Shown in pieces: positions 16,175 through 24,031 of a DNA stretch of 64,000 nucleotides. A model generated the notes under the pieces. That model was not told the origin of the DNA. It searched no databases and saw only the letters and a program-made list of their open reading frames with translations. Made by a program: the position numbers and the translations under genes. How positions within the stretch are numbered: position 1 is the first letter of the stretch; the number at the start of each line of letters is the position of its first letter. The stretch is taken from NCBI RefSeq assembly GCF_965216485.1, contig NZ_OZ244162.1:434001-498000 (forward strand), in the 5' to 3' direction. The stretch is from Algiphilus sp965216485. GTDB lineage: Bacteria; Pseudomonadota; Gammaproteobacteria; Nevskiales; Nevskiaceae.

Positions 16175-17506
16175 TCATTTGCCGATACAGAAGCGACTAA
16201 AGATGGCGCCCAGCAGGTCTTCGCTGTCGACGGCGCCCGTAATGCCAGCAAGGGCCTGCTGCGCTTCGGCCAGTTCCGCTGCAACCATATCGAGGGCAAG
16301 ATCGCCGTCGAGGGCGCCATCGGCGCGTTGCAGCGCGCTCAACGCGCGATCGATCGCTTCAACGTGGCGCGCGCGCGCGCTGAACGGCGCCTCCTCAGCG
16401 CTGAACCCGGCCCGTTCGAGAATCATCGCGCGCAAGGCGTCCATCCCGGCTCCTGTGGCGGCACTGATGCGTACGGCATCGCTGTCCATGCGACCCGGTG
16501 CACGCCCGCTGAGATCGCACTTGGTGTACACGTGGAGGTAGGGTGCTTCCAATTCGGACGCGGATTCGGCGGCGGCGAAGGGAGCCTCCCAACAGTCATC
16601 ACCCAGCAGAAGGACCAGATCGGCAGAGGCCATGCGGGCACGACTGCGCCGGACGCCTTCACGTTCGACCACATCCTCCGTCAGACGCAGACCCGCTGTA
16701 TCGACGAGGCGGATCGGCAAGCCATCGATCACCAGATCGAACTGCAGCATATCGCGGGTCGTACCGGCAACTTCGGTAACAATCGCGACATCATCACCGC
16801 ACATTGCATTCAGAAGCGTGGATTTCCCGCTATTGGGTGCGCCCGCCAAGACCACCTCCAGCCCCTGGGCGAGACGGGCGCCATTGACCGCCTGCGCGCG
16901 CACCTGCTGGAGCGCCTGCCGGACCTCCTGCAGGCGCTCGTGCACCCGGCCTCTCGCCATCCAGTCAATGTCTTCGTCGCTGAAGTCGAGTGCACCTTCG
17001 ACCTGGACGCGGAGATCCATCAAGGTATCGCTGAAGGCCACCACCTGCTGCGAAAAGCGGCCACTGAGACTTGCCCGCGCGGCACGCGCGGCTGAAAGGC
17101 TGGCGGCATCGACCAAATCGGCGATGGCCTCGGCCTGGGCCAGATCGATGCGGTCATTGAGAAAGGCCCGCTCGCTGAATTCGCCGGGGCGCGCGCGACG
17201 TGCGCCCAGGCAACAGGCGGCGTCCACGATGGCTTCGAGCACCACCGGTGCGCCGTGACCCTGGATCTCGACCACCTCTTCGCCGGTGAAGGAGTGCGGT
17301 GCGGGAAAAAGCAGGACCACCGCTTCGTCAAGGTCACGTCCCTGGGCATCCACGATGCGACGAAGTCCCGCCGTACGTGGAGGTGGGAGGCCACCGCACA
17401 GGCGCGCGGCAATGGCGGCAGCCTCACCGCCGGATAGACGAACAATGCCCACCGCACCGCGACCGCCGGCGGTGGCGACGGCGGCAATGGTGTCGGCGCG
17501 GATCAT
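16175..17506 (-). CDS. mnmE: tRNA modification GTPase MnmE (TrmE)
   Basis: 443 residues. With MnmG it makes the cmnm5/nm5 group on U34 of certain tRNAs. Visible parts: N-terminal tetrahydrofolate-binding domain (TIAAVATAGGRGAVGIVRLSG), helical domain, inserted G domain with P-loop GAPNSGKSTLLN, switch region TTRDML, DTAGLR and TKCD, and the conserved C-terminal Cys motif FCIGK. Start ATG 17506 begins the canonical IRADTIAA N-terminus, 7 bp after yidC. The classical mnmG-rsmG-parAB neighbours are not in this window. Confidence 0.97.
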   Translation of the reverse strand: MIRADTIAAVATAGGRGAVGIVRLSGGEAAAIAARLCGGLPPPRTAGLRRIVDAQGRDLDEAVVLLFPAPHSFTGEEVVEIQGHGAPVVLEAIVDAACCLGARRARPGEFSERAFLNDRIDLAQAEAIADLVDAASLSAARAARASLSGRFSQQVVAFSDTLMDLRVQVEGALDFSDEDIDWMARGRVHERLQEVRQALQQVRAQAVNGARLAQGLEVVLAGAPNSGKSTLLNAMCGDDVAIVTEVAGTTRDMLQFDLVIDGLPIRLVDTAGLRLTEDVVEREGVRRSRARMASADLVLLLGDDCWEAPFAAAESASELEAPYLHVYTKCDLSGRAPGRMDSDAVRISAATGAGMDALRAMILERAGFSAEEAPFSARARHVEAIDRALSALQRADGALDGDLALDMVAAELAEAQQALAGITGAVDSEDLLGAIFSRFCIGK

Positions 17507-17513
17507 GGCGCCA

Positions 17514-19226
17514 TCAGCGCTTGACGGCGCGGCCGATGCCTTCCCGGTCGAGCTTGCGATTGATGTACCACTGCTGGGCAATGCTGACCAGGTTGCTCAC
17601 GAACCAGTACAGCACCAGACCGGCCGGGAAGAGCGTGAAGAAGGCGGTCAGCATGATGGGCATGGCCATCATGATGCGCTGCTGCATCGGCTCCATGGTC
17701 GCCATCTGGCCGGAGAGCTTCTGCTGCAGGAACATGCTGATGCCGAACAGGATCGGCAGCACGTAGTACGGATCGGGGGTGGATAGGTTGGTGATCCACC
17801 CGATGAAGGGCGCCTGCCGCAGCTCCACCGACTCGAGCAAGACCCAGTACAGCGCAATGAAAACCGGAAACTGGACCAGCATGGGCAAACAGCCGCCGAG
17901 TGGATTGAACCCTTCCTTCTTGTAGAGATCCATCATCGCCTGGTTCAGCTTCTGGCGATCGTCTCCGTAGCGTTCGCGCAGTTCCTGGATGCGCGGGCCG
18001 AAATGACGCATCTTGCCGAAGGAGCGGAACTGCGCCTCGGACAGCTTGTACATGGCCGTCTTGACCAGGAGGGTGAGCACGACGATCGCCCAGCCCCAGT
18101 TGCCAAGCAGGCTGTGCAGCAGGTCGAGGACCCAGAAAAGGGGCGCAGACAGCGGGGTGAGGATGCCGTAGTCAATCGTCAGATCGAAACCGGGGGCAAC
18201 ATCGTCCAGCCGCTTCTGCAGCTTCGGACCGGCAAAAAGTTCCATGTGGAACACTTCGCTGCTGCCGGGGGCAATGGTGCGGGCGTCACCCACCACTTGG
18301 CCAAGGTAGCCAAAGCGGCTGCTCGGCTTGGCGGTGAAGTTGAGCTGGCTCTCCTGTGGCGGGAGGGCGGCAACGATGAAATAGTGCTGCATCATTGCCA
18401 GCCAGCCTCCGCGCTGATCGACGCGCACCGGGCTGTCGCGGACATCCTTGAAGTCAATCTTCTCGAAGCCGTACTTCTCCCCACCTTCGCGCGCCTCGTA
18501 GAAGCCGTAGCCGGTGAAGGTAGGTGCAAAGGGGGGCTGATCGCCGAGTGTATGGTCGTTCCGCCAGAGCTGCGTGAAGGCCGAAGCGTCGATGGCACTA
18601 TCGCTGTCGTTGATGACTTCATGCGACAGATCAACCACATAGCGCCCACGATGGAAGGTATAGCGCTTGATGACAGTGATGCCGGTCTCGGAAATGGTGC
18701 GCAGTTGGACGGTCAGGCTGTCCTCGCCGTCGGCCAGCACCCCCTTCTCGATGTCACTGGTGTACACGCTGCGTTGCGTCGCCGGGTTGCCCTGCGGCGC
18801 CAGAACGCCGCTCTGCACGATGGACCAGGTGTCACGACGGTCATCGAGAATGGGCAGCGGACGCGGGTTGGCTTCGGATTCCGGATAGTCGAGCAGCAAC
18901 AATTGGCGGAGGTCACCGCCTTTGAGGGCGATCTTGGCGCGCACGACATCCGTCTCAACCCGCACGAAGCCGGACGCATTCTCGGCATCTGGAGCTTCAC
19001 TCGGCCCCGTTTGGGCAGGCCGCGCCGGCTGCGGCGTATCGTCCATTGCTACCGCGTCGTCCGGCGCTGGCTGGGCTGCCTCGGGCATGTCGGCATCAGG
19101 CGGGATACGGTCCGTCTGGGCAACCGGCGCAGCCGCCTGTCGTGCTTGATCACTCTGCCACGCCTGAAAAATGAGGAAGAGGAGCACGCCAAAGGCGCAA
19201 ATCAGGATGAAACGCCGGTTTTCCAT
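17514..19226 (-). CDS. yidC: Membrane protein insertase YidC
   Basis: 570 residues, the long gammaproteobacterial form: N-terminal membrane anchor (FILICAFGVLLFLIF), large periplasmic beta-supersandwich domain, then the five-helix core (MLVQFPVFIALYWVLLESVELR near the conserved amphipathic/third helix). The C-terminus is basic (KLDREGIGRAVKR), as expected for ribosome contact. It inserts and folds inner-membrane proteins alone or with SecYEG. It lies 6 bp downstream of yidD in the rpmH-rnpA-yidD-yidC-mnmE cluster. A parS-like palindrome sits inside it at 18238-18253. Confidence 0.97.
   Translation of the reverse strand: MENRRFILICAFGVLLFLIFQAWQSDQARQAAAPVAQTDRIPPDADMPEAAQPAPDDAVAMDDTPQPARPAQTGPSEAPDAENASGFVRVETDVVRAKIALKGGDLRQLLLLDYPESEANPRPLPILDDRRDTWSIVQSGVLAPQGNPATQRSVYTSDIEKGVLADGEDSLTVQLRTISETGITVIKRYTFHRGRYVVDLSHEVINDSDSAIDASAFTQLWRNDHTLGDQPPFAPTFTGYGFYEAREGGEKYGFEKIDFKDVRDSPVRVDQRGGWLAMMQHYFIVAALPPQESQLNFTAKPSSRFGYLGQVVGDARTIAPGSSEVFHMELFAGPKLQKRLDDVAPGFDLTIDYGILTPLSAPLFWVLDLLHSLLGNWGWAIVVLTLLVKTAMYKLSEAQFRSFGKMRHFGPRIQELRERYGDDRQKLNQAMMDLYKKEGFNPLGGCLPMLVQFPVFIALYWVLLESVELRQAPFIGWITNLSTPDPYYVLPILFGISMFLQQKLSGQMATMEPMQQRIMMAMPIMLTAFFTLFPAGLVLYWFVSNLVSIAQQWYINRKLDREGIGRAVKR
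18238..18253. promoter_or_regulatory. parS-like palindrome within yidC
   Basis: Core GTTCCATGTGGAAC (18239-18252) differs by one base from the 14-bp parS core GTTCCACGTGGAAC. It belongs to a group of four such sites within 9 kb of oriC. It is the weakest positional candidate because it lies on the far side of dnaA from the other three. Confidence 0.45.
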
Positions 19227-19232
19227 GAGCGA

Positions 19233-19505
19233 TCAGTGAGAAGAGGAACGGTGAGCGGGAGCGTGTAATTCGCGATCCGGGACCGGATCATGCCCACCCG
19301 GGTGCAGAGGATGGCAGCGCAGGATGCGGCGCATGGCGAGCCAGCCGCCGCGACGCAGGCCGAATCGGCGAATCGCCGTGTCCGCATATTGGGAACAGCT
19401 TGGGTGGAAGCGACAGCGCGGCGGAATCAGAGGGCTGATGAGCCGCCGATAGGCAGCGATGACACCCAGGATCAGTCGGCTTAGGACGAACTCAACGTAC
19501 GCCAT
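19233..19505 (-). CDS. yidD: Membrane protein insertion efficiency factor YidD
   Basis: 90-residue membrane-associated protein assisting YidC-dependent insertion. The family signature CRFHPSCSQYADTAIRRFG is complete with its three conserved Cys/Ser positions, followed by GGWLAMRRILRCHPLHPGG. An N-terminal amphipathic helix (VLSRLILGVIAAYRRLI) is visible. It starts inside the end of rnpA (25-bp overlap in another frame), the usual arrangement in this cluster. The C-terminal His/Ser tail is not conserved. Confidence 0.95.
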   Translation of the reverse strand: MAYVEFVLSRLILGVIAAYRRLISPLIPPRCRFHPSCSQYADTAIRRFGLRRGGWLAMRRILRCHPLHPGGHDPVPDRELHAPAHRSSSH

Positions 19506-19816
19506 AGCTGATCGAGATCGGCAACGATGTCTCCGTCGTCGCGCAGGCCAGCGCCCGGTCTCGCCATGACGACGTACCAGCCCGAAGCGGGCAGGGCGCG
19601 CAGAAAGCTGGCGCGGGTGAGACGCTTGATGCGATTGCGTCGAACGGCATTGGGAGCGGCTTTTTTGCTGATGGCAAGACCAAGCCGCGGTGGTACATCG
19701 GCGCGCGGCAACGCAACGATAGTACAGATGCGGCCGCGATGCCGGCGGCCGCGCCCGAGGACCTGCGCGAATTCCCTAGGAAGACGCAGGCGCATCGTGC
19801 GCGGCGGATTCGACAA
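19481..19816 (-). CDS. rnpA: Ribonuclease P protein component
   Basis: Small basic protein that aids RNase P RNA in tRNA 5'-end maturation. The RNR signature is present as AVRRNRIKRLTRASF, with the conserved LGLAISKKAA strand before it. The start given is a TTG directly after the rpmH stop, which supplies the usual N-terminal segment; ATG 19795 would give a 104-residue protein lacking most of that segment, and neither has a strong Shine-Dalgarno. Translation is probably coupled to rpmH. It overlaps yidD at the 3' end. Confidence 0.93.
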   Translation of the reverse strand: MSNPPRTMRLRLPREFAQVLGRGRRHRGRICTIVALPRADVPPRLGLAISKKAAPNAVRRNRIKRLTRASFLRALPASGWYVVMARPGAGLRDDGDIVADLDQLWRTLSSS

Positions 19817-19951
19817 TTACGGCGCCAGGCGCTTGCGGCCCTTGGCGCGGCGACGGGCGATCACGCGACGACCACCGGTGGTCGCCATGCGAGCGCGAAA
19901 ACCGTGGGTGCGGCTCCGGCGAAGGCGCTTCGGCTGATAGGTGCGTTTCAT
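19817..19951 (-). CDS. rpmH: 50S ribosomal protein L34
   Basis: 44-codon gene found by reading the minus strand directly. The product begins MKRTYQPKRLRRSRTHGF and continues RARMATTGGR then a Lys/Arg-rich tail ending KRLAP, the standard L34 pattern. Stop TAA at 19817-19819 abuts rnpA. It is the first gene of the leftward rpmH-rnpA-yidD-yidC-mnmE cluster and is divergent from dnaA. Confidence 0.97.
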   Translation of the reverse strand: MKRTYQPKRLRRSRTHGFRARMATTGGRRVIARRRAKGRKRLAP

Positions 19952-19987
19952 GGGTCTATTCCGGAATACATGGAAAAAAGGCGCGCA

Positions 19988-20017
19988 AGTGTACTCGCGG
20001 CCCTAGCCTGGGGGCAA
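19988..20017 (-). promoter_or_regulatory. rpmH: Sigma-70-type promoter for rpmH
   Basis: On the minus strand TTGCCC (plus 20012-20017) and TACACT (plus 19988-19993) are separated by 18 bp, about 37 bp upstream of the rpmH ATG. A perfect DnaA box lies 12 bp farther upstream, so DnaA could influence this promoter. Confidence 0.6.
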
Positions 20018-20029
20018 GTTGAAGATGGC

Positions 20030-20038
20030 TGTGGATAA
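20030..20038. promoter_or_regulatory. DnaA box between rpmH and dnaA
   Basis: Perfect TGTGGATAA, the complement of the consensus box TTATCCACA. It lies 50 bp upstream of the dnaA GTG and within the spacer after a possible dnaA -35 (TTGAAG, 20019-20024), so it probably mediates dnaA autoregulation. It might also belong to a bipartite origin. Confidence 0.75.
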
Positions 20039-20088
20039 GCTCAGGATAGATCGCTAGACTCCCGTCCCCCTTTTGCCGCCGAGACGCC

Positions 20089-21414
20089 GTGACCAACGAG
20101 CTCTGGAACCGTTGTCTTCGATTCATGGAACGCGAGCTCGACGAGCGTGACGTCATGGCATGGCTGCAGCCGCTGCGGCCAGTTGCGGACGGTCAGCATC
20201 TCAGGCTGGATGCGCCCAACGCCGCCGTACAGGCACGCGTACAACGCGATTTCTCAGCGCTCATCGAACGCGCACTCGCTGCCAGCGATAGCGCCCAGAC
20301 CTGGTCCTTCGAGATCTCCGTGGGAGGCGGTACCTCCCACTTCGAGCCCCAGAGCGAGGACAGCGGTGAAATCGTCATCTCCAGCGGGGACATCAAGAGC
20401 CGCCGGGTCGATGATCGCTACACCTTCGAGAACTTCATCGAAGGCAAATCCAATGCACAGGCACGTGCGGCGGCTCTGCAGGTTGCCGAAGCGCCGGGTG
20501 AGCGCTTCAACCCGCTATTGATCTACGGCGAATCGGGCCTCGGCAAGACCCATCTGATGCATGCCATCGGCAATCACATTGCCAGCAACAAGGAACGCGC
20601 CCACGTGCTCTATGTGGGCGCCGAGAAGTTCGTGCGCGATTTGATCACGTCCATCCGCGGCAACACCACGGAGCAGTTCAAGGCGCACTACCGCTCGGTC
20701 GACGCTCTGCTGATTGACGATATCCATTTCTTCGTGGGCAAATCAGGCTCCCAGGAAGAGTTCTTCCATACCTTCAACGAGTTGCTCGACGGGCGACAAC
20801 AGATGGTGATGACCTGCGACCGGTACCCGGCCGAGCTCGATGGCCTCGACTCCCGTCTCAAGTCGCGCTTTACGTGGGGTCTGACCGTGCCGGTCGAAGC
20901 GCCGGAGCTCGAAACCCGCGTAGCCATCCTGCTCAACAAGGCCGAGGAACGCGGCATTGTGCTGCAGGAAAAGGTCGCCTTCTTCGTTGCGCAACGCGTG
21001 CGATCCAATGTCCGCGAGCTGGAGGGCACGCTCAACCGCCTCGTCGCCAGTTCTCGCTTTCTGGGAAGGGAGATCACCGAGGATTTCGCCCGGGAAACGC
21101 TCTACGACATCTTTTCCAGCTATGAGCGGCTGGTAACGATCGACAATATCAAGCGCGTGGTGGCGACCTACTTCAAGATTCGCGTCAGCGATCTCAACTC
21201 GGTCCGCCGTACCCGGACTGTGGCACGCCCCCGCCAGATCGCCATGGCCCTGTGCAAGGAACTCACCCAGCACAGCCTGCCCGAGATTGGCGCCGCTTTC
21301 GGGAAGGACCACACCACCGTCATGCATGCCTGTCGCAAGGTCCGTGACCTGCGCGCGAACGATACGCGGGTGCGCGAAGACTGGGAAAACCTCCTCCGCC
21401 AGCTGGGCGGATGA
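20089..21414 (+). CDS. dnaA: Chromosomal replication initiator DnaA
   Basis: 441-residue AAA+ initiator starting at GTG 20089. Domain I (LWNRCLRFMERELDERDV) is followed by a short linker, then the ATPase domain beginning YTFENFIEG with Walker A GESGLGKTHLMHAIGN, Walker B LLIDDIHFF and sensor regions, and domain IV with the DnaA signature around KDHTTVMHACRKV. It binds DnaA boxes and opens oriC. The gene is divergent from rpmH, with one DnaA box in the shared 137-bp region. Confidence 0.98.
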   Translation: MTNELWNRCLRFMERELDERDVMAWLQPLRPVADGQHLRLDAPNAAVQARVQRDFSALIERALAASDSAQTWSFEISVGGGTSHFEPQSEDSGEIVISSGDIKSRRVDDRYTFENFIEGKSNAQARAAALQVAEAPGERFNPLLIYGESGLGKTHLMHAIGNHIASNKERAHVLYVGAEKFVRDLITSIRGNTTEQFKAHYRSVDALLIDDIHFFVGKSGSQEEFFHTFNELLDGRQQMVMTCDRYPAELDGLDSRLKSRFTWGLTVPVEAPELETRVAILLNKAEERGIVLQEKVAFFVAQRVRSNVRELEGTLNRLVASSRFLGREITEDFARETLYDIFSSYERLVTIDNIKRVVATYFKIRVSDLNSVRRTRTVARPRQIAMALCKELTQHSLPEIGAAFGKDHTTVMHACRKVRDLRANDTRVREDWENLLRQLGG

Positions 21415-21651
21415 TCTGCGCATAAATCTCTGCACAACAGGGCGTACCATCCTGTGGATAAAGTGGTGACATTTTCAGGGTCCGAAGTTATGCACATCTC
21501 ATCCCACGGATGATGCGTCCATTATCAGCAGGCTTTGACGTCAGCTAAGACCCTGATTTGAAAAAGGCATGCGGACTTATGCGCAGTTTTTGTCCGACCC
21601 AGCTACCATCGCTGTAAATCAATAGATAAGTAAAGAGTGAGATAGGTCGGC
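21415..21651. other. oriC: Putative replication origin (oriC)
   Basis: The 237-bp dnaA-dnaN gap contains a perfect DnaA box (TGTGGATAA, 21453-21461), a TTATGCACA box (21488-21496) and two one-mismatch variants with GCGCA (21417-21425 and 21577-21585). An AT-rich stretch follows at about 21612-21645, just before dnaN, where duplex opening would be expected. Position and box content match origins of many proteobacteria; in pseudomonads the dnaA-rpmH side can also function, and it carries only one box here. Confidence 0.75.
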
Positions 21652-22749
21652 ATGAAGATCGAGATTCCCCGCGATACGCTCTTCGAAGCACTCAGCGCCA
21701 TCATCGGCGTCGTGGAACGGCGACAGACGCTGCCGATTCTTGGCAATGTGCTGGTGACGGCCGACGAAAACACGCTGTCGCTGTTGGCAACCGATCTGGA
21801 ACTGCAGCTATCCAGTGCCGTTCCGGTGACGGTGCTGCAACCCGGCAGCATTACCTTGCCCGCCCGCAAGATCTTCGATATTTGCCGCGGCCTTCCCGAG
21901 GGCGCCCAGATCACGCTGGAAATTGCCGAAGGTCGGGCGGTTCTCAGTTCCTCGGGTTCACGCTTTACCCTGTCGACACTGCCGGCGGAGGAATTTCCTC
22001 GTCTGGATGTCGAGAGTGACGGTGACCCCTTAACGCTGAAGCAACAGGATTTGCTGCGTCTCCTCGACAAGACCCATTTCGCGATGGCGGCGCAGGATGT
22101 GCGTTACTACCTCAATGGCCTCTGCCTCCATCTTTCGGACCGGATGTTGCGCGCTGTCGCCACCGATGGACACCGGCTTGCTTTGAGCGAATGCGAGCTC
22201 AGTGAACGCTTCGAAGACCGGCAGGTGCTGGTACCACGCAAGGGTGTGCAGGAACTGCAGCGGCTGTTGGATGACAGCGAAGCGACGGTAGAGCTGAGGT
22301 TATCGGCCCACCAGGTCGCGCTCGAAGTAGGGTCCATTGCCTTTGTGTGCAAGCTCATCGATGGACGTTTCCCGGAGTATCAGCGGGTGATCCCCGATGC
22401 GGATGGCATGCAGCTCAGCGGTGACCGGGAGCGCGTTCGCCAGGCCTTGGCGCGTGCGGCCATCCTGGCCAATGAAAAGTTTCGCGGCGTTCGACTGCAA
22501 CTCGCAGAGAATGAACTGCGCCTGCAGACGCATAATCCGGAACACGAAGAGGCTGAAGAAGTCGTTGAAGTGTACTACAACGGCACGCCCCTGGAAATTG
22601 GCTTCAATGTCACCTACCTACTGGATGCCCTTGGGGCGATGGATGGCGACGCTTTCCGCCTGAATCTGAAGGCAGCCGATGCCAGCGGATTGCTGACCGA
22701 CCCGAGCGATGACCACACACGCTACGTGGTCATGCCGATGCGGCTCTAG
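21652..22749 (+). CDS. dnaN: DNA polymerase III beta sliding clamp
   Basis: 365 residues, normal length, with the three-fold repeated clamp architecture. Conserved landmarks include the start MKIEIPRDTLFEALSAIIGVVERRQTLPILGN, LRAVATDGHRLAL in the middle domain and the C-terminal YVVMPMRL that forms the partner-binding pocket. It encircles DNA and tethers polymerase III and other factors. It follows the putative oriC and precedes recF by 86 bp. Confidence 0.98.
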   Translation: MKIEIPRDTLFEALSAIIGVVERRQTLPILGNVLVTADENTLSLLATDLELQLSSAVPVTVLQPGSITLPARKIFDICRGLPEGAQITLEIAEGRAVLSSSGSRFTLSTLPAEEFPRLDVESDGDPLTLKQQDLLRLLDKTHFAMAAQDVRYYLNGLCLHLSDRMLRAVATDGHRLALSECELSERFEDRQVLVPRKGVQELQRLLDDSEATVELRLSAHQVALEVGSIAFVCKLIDGRFPEYQRVIPDADGMQLSGDRERVRQALARAAILANEKFRGVRLQLAENELRLQTHNPEHEEAEEVVEVYYNGTPLEIGFNVTYLLDALGAMDGDAFRLNLKAADASGLLTDPSDDHTRYVVMPMRL

Positions 22750-22835
22750 CTCGTCATCAGGCCGCACAGCAGCAGCGCAACCGTCGTGCACGGTCATCAG
22801 GCGTTGTGTGCTGCTTTCTTGCCAGGTGATTCGTC

Positions 22836-23909
22836 GTGACCTATCTCGCGGATTGCACGATCCGCCAGTTCCGATGCCTGTCGGATAGCCGCATTGACCT
22901 CGATCCATCGCTGAACTGGTTCGTTGGTGACAACGGTGCCGGAAAGACCAGCGTACTGGAATCGCTGTATTGGCTGGCGCGGGGAAAATCCTTTCGCGGT
23001 GCGCCCGCCGGGCGCTGCGCGCGATCCGGGACCTCGGCATGGAATGTGACCGCTCGCGTACGGCACGGAGAAGCGCCTGCCGATCGGCTGTCCTTGCAAT
23101 TTGAGCAGGGAGGGCTACAGGCACGGTGCAACGACGGGGTGACGACGCTTGTTGAGCAGGCACGACAACTCCCGCTGCAAATGATCGAGCCAGGGCTGCA
23201 CCGGGTGGTCGAAGATGGACCTGCCTACCGTCGCCGTTTTTTGGATTGGGGAATGTTTCACGTGGAACATTCCTACCTCGACGCCTGGCGCGCCTATGCG
23301 CGCGCCCTCAAGCAGCGCAATGCCGCGCTGCGATCAGGGCAGGCCTCGGCACACCTTCAGGCGTGGACCAATGAACTTGCGCAAAGCGGGAGTCGGCTGG
23401 CGCAGCTTCGACGGCGAGGTGTAGACGCCTTGCAGGAACCTTTCCAGCAACGCTGTGCCGCTCTCGGTCTGGAGGCCGCAACACTGAGCTTGCTGCCAGG
23501 TTGGGATGCAGAGCAATCGCTTGCGGAGGCTCTTGCTGCGCGGGCGGAGCAGGACCAGCGCCAGCGCATCACGACCGTGGGGCCGCACCGCAGCGAACTG
23601 CGCATCAGTGTCGCCGGGGAGTCGGCACGCGATCGCATTAGCCGTGGACAGCAAAAAGTACTCCTGGTTGCCCTCAGCCTGGCGCAGGCCGATGTGCTGC
23701 GCGAGGCGGCAGGAATCGTACCGGTTCTGCTCATGGATGATTTCACAGCCGAACTGGGTGCCGACTTCCAGTCGCGTGTGGCGTGGGCACTGCATGAATA
23801 TCCTGGTCAGAGCATCGTGACCAGTCTGGAGCATAGCCCCGCCATGCTCGGGCCCGGCGGCGCGCGATGGTTCCACGTGGAACAGGGCCGGATTCGGCGC
23901 AGCGACTAA
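22836..23909 (+). CDS. recF: DNA replication and repair protein RecF
   Basis: 357-residue SMC-like ATPase that helps load RecA at gaps via RecO/RecR. Walker A is FVGDNGAGKTSVLES, the ABC signature is RISRGQQKVLLVALSLA and Walker B is VLLMDDFTAELG. Start GTG 22836 gives the canonical N-terminus TYLADCTIRQFRCLSD. The gene carries two parS-like palindromes, one central (coding MFHVEHS) and one at the 3' end (coding WFHVEQG), so part of its sequence may be constrained by ParB binding. Confidence 0.97.
   Translation: MTYLADCTIRQFRCLSDSRIDLDPSLNWFVGDNGAGKTSVLESLYWLARGKSFRGAPAGRCARSGTSAWNVTARVRHGEAPADRLSLQFEQGGLQARCNDGVTTLVEQARQLPLQMIEPGLHRVVEDGPAYRRRFLDWGMFHVEHSYLDAWRAYARALKQRNAALRSGQASAHLQAWTNELAQSGSRLAQLRRRGVDALQEPFQQRCAALGLEAATLSLLPGWDAEQSLAEALAARAEQDQRQRITTVGPHRSELRISVAGESARDRISRGQQKVLLVALSLAQADVLREAAGIVPVLLMDDFTAELGADFQSRVAWALHEYPGQSIVTSLEHSPAMLGPGGARWFHVEQGRIRRSD
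23254..23269. promoter_or_regulatory. parS-like site 1 in recF
   Basis: TGTTTCACGTGGAACA differs by one base from both common parS forms (TGTTTCACGTGAAACA and TGTTCCACGTGGAACA). The symmetry extends to 24 bp (23250-23273) with one mismatched pair. Confidence 0.7.
23869..23884. promoter_or_regulatory. parS-like site 2 at the recF 3' end
   Basis: Contains the perfect 14-bp palindrome GTTCCACGTGGAAC (23870-23883), identical to the pseudomonad-type parS core; only the outermost base of the 16-mer departs. It is the best of the four sites. Confidence 0.8.
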
Positions 23910-23955
23910 AGCAATCCTGCGCCAAGTTATCGAGGGTGCTGGTTCTTTCCTGCCA

Positions 23956-24005
23956 TGCGGCGGTACCAAATGCTGCGGCGGTACCGCGGCTGGGCGGGCT
24001 ATACT
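23956..24005 (+). promoter_or_regulatory. gyrB: gyrB promoter region with direct repeats
   Basis: A TATACT -10 box (24000-24005) lies 26 bp before the gyrB TTG, with no recognisable -35. Two identical 12-bp direct repeats TGCGGCGGTACC (23956-23967 and 23974-23985) sit 18 bp apart just upstream, where a regulator might bind. The palindrome GCGATCGC follows the -10. Confidence 0.45.
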
Positions 24006-24031
24006 ATGCGATCGCCTAGGGATGATTTGCC

